Position numbers and translations under genes: made by a program. A stretch of DNA of 64,000 nt from Actinomycetes bacterium (lineage in GTDB: Bacteria; Actinomycetota; Acidimicrobiia; IMCC26256; JANYLB01): positions 62,001 through 126,000 of the forward strand of contig JANYLB010000032.1 in NCBI GenBank assembly GCA_025363815.1, given 5' to 3'. This document shows, in pieces, positions 58,606 to 64,000 of this stretch (position 1 is the first letter of the stretch; every line of letters begins with the position of its first letter). The notes under the pieces are model-generated. The model saw only the letters and a list, made by a program, of their open reading frames with translations, was not told the DNA's origin and did no database searches.

Positions 58606-59814
58606 TCACACGGGTGGCGGCTCCCACACCCGATCCGGAGCGCCGACGCCGTAAAGCTTCGCGGCGTTGTCCCAGAGCACCTTCCGACGGGTGATGGCGT
58701 CGAGTCTGCCGAACGCTTCGTCGATCCGCTCTCGCACGTTGCCATACAGGCAGACCGGATGCGGGTAGTCGGTCTCGAACAGCACGTTGTCGGCGCCGAT
58801 CACGTCGAGGTCGCGTTGGGGCGCGTGCGACTCGAAGAACGAGCACGCGTACACCTGGCGGTGGAAGTAGTCGCTCGGGCGCATGTCGAACTCGGGTCGC
58901 TCGGCTCTCATCGTCGAGTACTCGAAGCAGTAGTCGGCCGACTCGAGCACGAACGGTACCCACCCGATGCCGCTCTCGACCGAGACAAACCGAACTTCGG
59001 GATGACGGGGAAGAACCCCGCTCAACAACAGATCGGCGACCTGCATCGCGTTGCCGAGGAACAGACCGAGGCTGGTGGTGACGAGGGTCGAGCCGACGCC
59101 GTGTGCCTTCACCCGATCGCGGTTGAAGGAGTCGGACATGTCGCCCGAGCCGATGTGGAAGTTGAGCGAGAGGCCGGTCTCGGCCGCGACGCGGTATAGC
59201 GGGTCCCAGTGGCGGTCGCCCAGATGCGGCTGGCCTAGCACCTGCGGCTCCCCTGAGAACAAGATCCCTTTGTGTCCGATCGCGGCGCAGCGCTCGACCT
59301 CGCCGACAGTCGCCTCGATGTCCCAGAACGGTGTGGCCATGATCGGAATGAAACGGCGCGGGTCGGGCGAGCACCATTCGATCAGCCAGTCGTTGTAGGC
59401 CTTGACGCAGGCGAGCATGAGATCCGGATCGCCGAGCTCGAGGAATCCCTGGTTCCCGAACCCACCGATGTTGGGATACAGCGCCATCGCCCAAATGCCG
59501 ACCGAGTCCATGTACGCGAGCCGCGCCTCGGCATCGTGCGCGGCAAGCGGCGCCTCCTCCATCGTCTTCGGGCACGAAGGGAACGGCTTGGGCCAGCCCG
59601 CGACCGCAGTCATCCCGATCGGGATGGGCTGCGCGTTGGCACCGATCTGCCACGCGTCGACGCCGCGTTCGGTGCGGACCATCCGAGGGCCGAGATCGCG
59701 CCACTTCGCAGGCAGTCGATCACGCCAGACCCCGGCTGACTCGGTGATGTGGGTGTCGCAGTCAATGACCCAGTCGCTGATCTGGCTCTCGGGTTGGTTC
59801 ACTGGTTCGTTCAT
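58606..59814 (-). CDS. Amidohydrolase-2 family protein (second)
   Basis: ATG 59814, seven bases after GAGGGGG, gives 402 residues. It shows W-V-I-D-C-D-T-H-I-T-E (metal motif), L-Y-P-N-I-G-G-F near 110, N-F-H-I-G-S-G in the middle, E-S-G-I-G-W-V-P-F, and V-L-F-E-T-D-Y-P-H-P near the C-terminus. Similar in pattern to the 38912 product. It is 36 bases downstream of, and on the same strand as, the signal-less binding protein at 59851, so they are probably cotranscribed. Confidence 0.9.
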   Translation of the reverse strand: MNEPVNQPESQISDWVIDCDTHITESAGVWRDRLPAKWRDLGPRMVRTERGVDAWQIGANAQPIPIGMTAVAGWPKPFPSCPKTMEEAPLAAHDAEARLAYMDSVGIWAMALYPNIGGFGNQGFLELGDPDLMLACVKAYNDWLIEWCSPDPRRFIPIMATPFWDIEATVGEVERCAAIGHKGILFSGEPQVLGQPHLGDRHWDPLYRVAAETGLSLNFHIGSGDMSDSFNRDRVKAHGVGSTLVTTSLGLFLGNAMQVADLLLSGVLPRHPEVRFVSVESGIGWVPFVLESADYCFEYSTMRAERPEFDMRPSDYFHRQVYACSFFESHAPQRDLDVIGADNVLFETDYPHPVCLYGNVRERIDEAFGRLDAITRRKVLWDNAAKLYGVGAPDRVWEPPPV

Positions 59815-59850
59815 CGGCATCCCCCTCGTGATCACACGCGCCCCACCGGA

Positions 59851-60903
59851 TCAAGTCTCGGCCAGCTCCCGGGAGACACCGTCTTCCCACCGGCGCAACA
59901 CGAGGTACTCACCCTTGAGCGCGGCACGTTCCCACTGACCGAATCCCATCGTCGTCCCGGCCCGGCCCGTTGCCGCCGGCAGCAGCTTGATGCGCTCGAG
60001 ACCCTCACGGATACCAGCCCGGGTCAGATGATCAGCGCGCCCGGCCGCCTCGGCCACGAGTCGACCGAGATCGTGCTGTCCAGGCAGACCCGGGCCCGGC
60101 ATCGCGGCACCGACCTGCTCCTGCAACGCGGCGAGCGTCTCGTTGCTCCCCGACACCGAGTCGCAGTAGGTCCAGCCGTTCCAGGCCCGAGCCCAGTCGG
60201 CGTTCGCGTAACCGAACATCAGGGCGGAGTTGGTCACGACCGGCGGATTCCATCGGAGCTCGCCGAGCGCCCGGGCCAGCGGATACGCAGAGAGGCCCAG
60301 GCCCAGGTAGACCACCGCGTCGGCGTCGGTCGCCCGCAGCGACTCGACTGTGGCGCGGAGGTCGTCGGTCACCGGCGACACTCCGACCCGGCCGACCAGG
60401 TCAACGCCGAACGCGGGGCAGGCATCATCGAAGAACGAGGCGTAGCGCCGGCCGATGGTCGAGCGGTCGTACACGAGCGCGACACGAGTGAGTTCTCGAT
60501 CGCAAAGGTGACGCGCCAGCACGTTCGGCTCCTCTTCGAGCGACCCGATCTGGTAGTGAAACATCCATTCGCTGCGCGTCTGCTCGCTACCGGTGTAGTT
60601 GATGCACGCGATCTCCGCCGCGTCGGCGAGATCGCGCACCACCAGGCCGTTGTCGGTGATCGCGGGGCCGATCACGGCGAGCACACCGGCCGAGGCGAGG
60701 CTCTCGAACGCCGTGACCACGGAGTTGGCAGTCCCACGCGGCAGTCCCGCCGCGTGGACGTGCAGGAACTCGACCCGCCGGTCAAGCCGATCGCCGACGA
60801 GTGAGACGCCAACGCGCGCGGCGCGTTCGAAGCTCGCGTCCTGGTCCGGTAGGGAATGATCGTGTAACACCCCGATGAGCAGCGACTCCGGTCTGTCGGC
60901 CAT
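59851..60903 (-). CDS. LivK-like (Peripla_BP_6) binding protein without signal peptide (second)
   Basis: ATG 60903 gives 350 residues; a GTG at 60933 adds ten more but still no signal sequence. The type I binding fold starts at once: S-L-L-I-G-V-L-H-D-H-S, with G-P-A-I-T-D-N-G near 90, V-A-L-V-Y-D-R and Y-L-G-L-G-L. No lipobox or membrane segment and no ABC transporter genes are present. It pairs with an amidohydrolase as the 36655 gene does, which supports a sensor or carrier role inside the cell. Confidence 0.82.
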   Translation of the reverse strand: MADRPESLLIGVLHDHSLPDQDASFERAARVGVSLVGDRLDRRVEFLHVHAAGLPRGTANSVVTAFESLASAGVLAVIGPAITDNGLVVRDLADAAEIACINYTGSEQTRSEWMFHYQIGSLEEEPNVLARHLCDRELTRVALVYDRSTIGRRYASFFDDACPAFGVDLVGRVGVSPVTDDLRATVESLRATDADAVVYLGLGLSAYPLARALGELRWNPPVVTNSALMFGYANADWARAWNGWTYCDSVSGSNETLAALQEQVGAAMPGPGLPGQHDLGRLVAEAAGRADHLTRAGIREGLERIKLLPAATGRAGTTMGFGQWERAALKGEYLVLRRWEDGVSRELAET

Positions 60904-61076
60904 GCGGTCACCGTACCTGTGCTTCTGAGCCACTCACCACCTACGGCCTACCTCCAGGCGCTGGTCGAAGCGGGCATCTTGCGGCGCGAGCTCTACCGGA
61001 GGGCGGCTGGGTATTGAATCGCGAAGCCGCGCAAAGGGTTGTACGTCCACGCGCAAGGAGCGGACCAGATCTGGTC

Positions 61077-62267
61077 TCAATGCACGGGCGCCCGACGACG
61101 TCGAGCAAGTCGCATGATTGGACGTTCGAGTAGGTACCAGCTTGCCGTGGCGATTGCCACGGAACCCGAGTACGCGAGAACCACCAGAAGGTCGCGTGGG
61201 ATCCAGCCGTGCTCGTAGAGCTCACCACCGACAAAGGTGTGCCACAAGTAGATGCCATAGCTCACCGTGCCGATAAAGGCGACGGCCGGCCAGGCGAGCG
61301 CACGCCGGACCACACCTCCGGCGCCCGGGGCTAGGACCGCGGGTACGACCAGGAACAGAGCAACGAGGACGCGCAGAAGTTGCTCGCGCATCTTGCCTTG
61401 GGAGCTGCTGTCCTGGTTGCACTGCACTGCGAACAACACCGCGGCGGCGATCCACCACCCTCCCGCAGGGCGCCCGATCCGTGCGAGCCGAGCCTCCCAG
61501 CGCCGGTCTCGCTGCGCTCGCGCATTGAGCACGGAGAGCAACATCCCGAGGCCGAGTGCGGGAAGGGCGGGTGGCAGCACTTCAAGAGCAGCCGGGGGAT
61601 GCCCGAAGATCGACGCCCACAGCGCGACGATGCCGGCTGCGACTACAACCCCGACGCCTACAAGCTCGGCCGCAAAGGCGCTCCGCCGTCCAGCCAGCTT
61701 GCGCTGGGTGAATGCCCACAACGGAACGAATAGGTAGAAGCTCACCTCTACGGCGAGTGACCACGCGACGCTGATGCCTCCGAGTCGCTGCCAGCTCAGC
61801 GGCGGGAAATACGTCTGGGTCAAAGTCAGGTACGACCACACCCTCCCTTGCGGGAAGTCGATGCTGCCGAACAAAACCAGCACACCCAGCGCGAACCAAT
61901 ACGCGGGATAGATGCGCAAGAAGCGTCGAGGCGCGTACTCACGGATAGAGGGACGCGGTCGGTCGGACAGGTGCGCGAGCGCGAAGGGTCGGTAGATTAG
62001 GAATCCGGACAGGACGAAGAAGATCTGGACTCCCGTGTCCAGGTGGAAGACCACGCTGAGCGCATGTGCTCGCAGCTCCGGTGAGAGCAGTCCACCGTGA
62101 TAGAGGAACACGGCGGTCACAGCGAGCGCCCGCAGCCCGTCAAGGCCTGGGAAGCGGTCCGATTGGGTCGGCTCTGGGGCTGTTTCCATTTCCGGCACAA
62201 ATGCTCCGTGCTTCCACAACCAGACTTTGCGAATCCTATTCATTGCCTCGCTTACTTCCCACGCCAC
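61077..62267 (-). CDS. Acyltransferase-3 family membrane protein (OafA-like)
   Basis: A 396-residue polytopic protein; the ATG at 62267 is the track start, and ATGs at 62243 and 62189 are possible because family similarity begins at F-P-G-L-D-G-L-R-A-L-A-V. It has V-F-L-Y-H-G-G (active-site His), F-F-V-L-S-G-F-L-I-Y-R-P-F, and about ten hydrophobic segments. The family acetylates or acylates sugars, peptidoglycan or lipids at the membrane. The acceptor is unknown. The 173 bases between 60904 and 61076 hold no gene I can support. Confidence 0.88.
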   Translation of the reverse strand: MAWEVSEAMNRIRKVWLWKHGAFVPEMETAPEPTQSDRFPGLDGLRALAVTAVFLYHGGLLSPELRAHALSVVFHLDTGVQIFFVLSGFLIYRPFALAHLSDRPRPSIREYAPRRFLRIYPAYWFALGVLVLFGSIDFPQGRVWSYLTLTQTYFPPLSWQRLGGISVAWSLAVEVSFYLFVPLWAFTQRKLAGRRSAFAAELVGVGVVVAAGIVALWASIFGHPPAALEVLPPALPALGLGMLLSVLNARAQRDRRWEARLARIGRPAGGWWIAAAVLFAVQCNQDSSSQGKMREQLLRVLVALFLVVPAVLAPGAGGVVRRALAWPAVAFIGTVSYGIYLWHTFVGGELYEHGWIPRDLLVVLAYSGSVAIATASWYLLERPIMRLARRRRAPVH

Positions 62268-62299
62268 ACGAGGCCAACCGCTCCTCCTCCCGCAGTTCG

Positions 62300-62548
62300 C
62301 TCAGATCCGGCGACCCGCGGTCCTCCGCGCGGGATTGGCGAAGGGAACCGGTTTCAACTCGCTGCGGCAACCATTACGTCGGCCTCCTGATCCGGCACGG
62401 CGAGAGCGTGTAGGCGGTTCAGCGAAGCCTTGGTCATGCGTCCGCAGCTCAGACGCTCGACCTCTACTCGCATCTCTGGCCGGATAGCGACGACCGCACC
62501 CGCGCCGTGGTTGGCGCCAAGCTCCAGTCCGCGCTCAGTCCGCGCTGA
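62300..62548 (+). pseudogene. Decayed tyrosine recombinase (phage-type integrase) C-terminus
   Basis: Within the 436 bases between the acyltransferase and the SDR, the plus strand encodes a broken integrase end. In one frame G-L-A-K-G-T-G-F-N-S-L-R lies at about 62330-62366, matching the family G-F-H-D-L-R-H. A frameshift near 62370 then gives H-Y-V-G-L-L-I-R-H-G-E-S-V, a TAG at 62411 where Lys is usual, and V-Q-R-S-L-G-H-A-S-A-A-Q-T-L-D-L-Y-S-H-L-W-P-D-S-D-D-R-T-R-A up to TGA 62548. It therefore has one frameshift and one nonsense codon. I see no att site, tRNA or other mobile genes. Confidence 0.75.
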
Positions 62549-62703
62549 GGTCGAAAACCTACGAGAGTCGGCGCGAGATGACGCGAGACGAAACCGCAGG
62601 CTGAGCGGTGCGTCGCCGTCGAGCCGCAGGTCACCGGAACGTGCACGGACCGTACCTGTGCAAGTGTGCGACACGCATGGCGACGACGAAGGGGACCCCT
62701 GAG

Positions 62704-63498
62704 ATGAGCAGCTCTGCAAACGACGTCCGACCAGACCTGACCGGAAAGGTTGCGATCGTGAGCGGTGCGTCCAGAGGAATCGGGCGGGGTCTGGCCCTCG
62801 GGCTCGCCGCGGCCGGCGCGGCCGTGGTCTGTTCCGCCCGCACCACGGCCGATCATCCCAACGACCTCCACCTCCCCGGCACGATCGACGAGACCGTCGC
62901 TGCGATCCGCGCTGCCGGCGGCGAGGCGCTGGCCGTCCGGTGCGACATCGGCATCGCCGAAGACATCACCGCGCTTGTCGACGCGACGGTCGCCGCGTAC
63001 AGCCGCCTCGACGTGCTGGTGAACAACGCGATGGCGCCGACCCGGGGACTGTTCCCCGATACCACAGAGGAGATGTGGGACGAGTCGATGCGGATCAACG
63101 TCCGCAGCCTCTTCCTCACCTCCAAGGCCGTCGTCGGACCGATGCGCGAGCAGGGCGGAGGCAGCATCATCAACATCTCGTCGGGCGCGGCCGATCCATA
63201 CATCACAGGAATGCCACCGGGCTACGTGACCTATTCGGTCGCGAAGGCGGCGCTGGAGCGGTTCAGCACCGCGCTCGCCGGTGAGCTCGCCGAGTTCGGA
63301 ATCGCGGTCAACGCGCTTCGTCCCGGTGCGGTGAAGACCGAGATGACAGTGCGCGAGCTCGGCGAGGACTACGACTGGACTGGCTGGACCGGCCCCGACG
63401 CCGTCGTTCCCGCCGTCAACTTCCTCGCCGTCCAAAACGGCAACGGGTTGACCGGTCGCATCCTCGAGTCAACCCAGTTCGGTATCACCTGGCCCTGA
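62704..63498 (+). CDS. SDR-family oxidoreductase
   Basis: ATG 62704, after AGGGG, gives 264 residues. It has V-S-G-A-S-R-G-I-G near residue 17, N-N-A near 95, S-S-G near 158 and Y-x3-K (Y-S-V-A-K), with R-P-G-A-V-K-T-E after. The classical SDR layout points to an NAD(P)-dependent oxidoreductase on a hydroxyl or ketone. The C-terminus G-L-T-G-R-I-L-E-S-T-Q-F is less common. It stands alone after the integrase remnant. Confidence 0.9.
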   Translation: MSSSANDVRPDLTGKVAIVSGASRGIGRGLALGLAAAGAAVVCSARTTADHPNDLHLPGTIDETVAAIRAAGGEALAVRCDIGIAEDITALVDATVAAYSRLDVLVNNAMAPTRGLFPDTTEEMWDESMRINVRSLFLTSKAVVGPMREQGGGSIINISSGAADPYITGMPPGYVTYSVAKAALERFSTALAGELAEFGIAVNALRPGAVKTEMTVRELGEDYDWTGWTGPDAVVPAVNFLAVQNGNGLTGRILESTQFGITWP

Positions 63499-63517
63499 CC
63501 GAGCTCAGACCAGACGC

Positions 63518-64000
63518 TCAACCAGAGGGAAGATCAACTCCCGATCCGTCGCCTCTCGCGACCGAAATCCGTGCGCCATCAGCAGCGGAGGAAGCCCGGA
63601 TCGCGTCGAGCACCTCGACGCACGCGAGGCCGTCGGCGAACGTCGGCACCGGCACAGTCGACACATCGTCGAGTCGCGTCCCGTCGATAGCCGAGTGCAG
63701 GGCCCTCAGCAACTGCGTGTACGGCCCGAGCTCTAGGTGCGTGTATCGGTGACGGGGATCGTCGCTGACCTCGGGTTCGACTGCCAGCATCAGATCGGCA
63801 TCGACCGGGAGCGGGCGGCTTCCATCGGCATCGGCGATCCACGCGGCATCCCCGTCGATCCACACCGTGCCCGAGATACCGGCCACGCGAGTCAGGCCGG
63901 TCGGCGGACCCCAGGCCGCGGCCGTCTGTTGCATGACACCCTCCACGCCGCTGCGAAGCCTGAAGCGGACTGTGAAGCTGTCTTCGGCAAGCCGTCCGCC
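63518..64000 (-). CDS. Gfo/Idh/MocA-family oxidoreductase, C-terminal part (cut by the window)
   Basis: The minus-strand frame is open from the window edge at 64000 to a stop at 63518; the GTG at 63946 is internal, because the frame continues with A-E-D-S-F-T-V-R-F-R. The visible 160 residues match the C-terminal domain of Gfo/Idh dehydrogenases: T-V-W-I-D-G-D-A-A-W-I near 55, Y-T-Q-L-L-R-A-L-H-S-A-I-D-G-T, and P-T-F-A-D-G-L-A-C-V-E-V-L-D-A-I-R-A-S. The NAD-binding N-terminus is outside. Substrate unknown. Confidence 0.8.
   Translation of the reverse strand, partial: GGRLAEDSFTVRFRLRSGVEGVMQQTAAAWGPPTGLTRVAGISGTVWIDGDAAWIADADGSRPLPVDADLMLAVEPEVSDDPRHRYTHLELGPYTQLLRALHSAIDGTRLDDVSTVPVPTFADGLACVEVLDAIRASSAADGARISVARGDGSGVDLPSG

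Noticed and set aside
60919-61014. A short plus-strand stretch resembling a winged-helix end (A-Y-L-Q-A-L-V-E-A-G-I-L-R-R-E-L)
   Set aside because: It recalls Fic or ArsR C-termini, but it is only about 30 codons with no start or other conserved part; I cannot support a gene or remnant.
1-64000. tRNA, rRNA and riboswitch genes
   Set aside because: I looked for cloverleaf arms, TTCGA-type T-loops and rRNA cores by eye and saw none; a covariance search would be needed to be sure.

Overview
The window is one stretch of high-GC bacterial chromosome with about 60 protein genes, tightly packed on both strands, with many GTG starts and many 4-base start/stop overlaps. DUF3499- and DUF3039-type proteins, a PASTA-domain kinase-fold membrane protein, NlpC/P60 and GH73-like wall hydrolases, P450s and abundant CaiB, acyl-CoA dehydrogenase and MaoC genes point to Actinomycetota. 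An uncultured Acidimicrobiia-like lineage is my best guess, but it is an inference from gene content. I saw no rRNA, tRNA, CRISPR array or intact mobile element.

Layout. 0-12.3 kb: two beta-lactamase-fold serine hydrolases, a GT39-like membrane glycosyltransferase, a GAF sensor, a zinc alcohol dehydrogenase, a glucosaminidase, the DUF3499/DUF3039 pair, a P450, a PAP2 phosphatase and a lipocalin-like protein. 12.3-12.9 kb: a cold-shock protein and a small basic/acidic protein. 13-21.4 kb: a CoA-ester catabolic block with a thiolase, a fused HMG-CoA-synthase-like/DUF35 protein, two CoA-transferases, two acyl-CoA dehydrogenases and a paired MaoC hydratase. 21.5-24.8 kb: a methyltransferase, an LPFTG surface protein and a kinase-fold protein that has lost its catalytic residues. 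24.8-44.3 kb: more CoA-linked catabolism (P450, SnoaL-like protein, secreted depolymerase-like esterase, a four-gene beta-oxidation operon, acyl-CoA synthetases, CoA-transferases, an amidohydrolase, a signal-less LivK-like binding protein and an SDR).

44.5-58.5 kb is signalling and cell wall: a GGDEF-EAL protein, an autoinducer-synthase-like GNAT-fold protein, a large secreted Ig-like protein, a hybrid histidine kinase with its OmpR regulator, an NlpC/P60 hydrolase, a STAS protein, and an overlapping operon of a class IV aminotransferase-like protein, MurL and a MurD-type ligase. MurL plus its MurD partner is the known alternative route for putting D-glutamate into the peptidoglycan stem: L-Glu is ligated first and epimerised afterwards. 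The third, aminotransferase-like gene appears to lack the PLP lysine and is the most interesting lead. 58.6-64 kb: a second amidohydrolase plus signal-less binding protein, an acyltransferase-3, a decayed tyrosine recombinase, an SDR and the end of a Gfo/Idh-type oxidoreductase.

A 16-bp palindrome, CTGAC-N6-GTCAG, or close variants recurs in intergenic regions ahead of several of the catabolic and signalling genes. It is a candidate shared operator. All functions are read from sequence motifs alone; no search was run.
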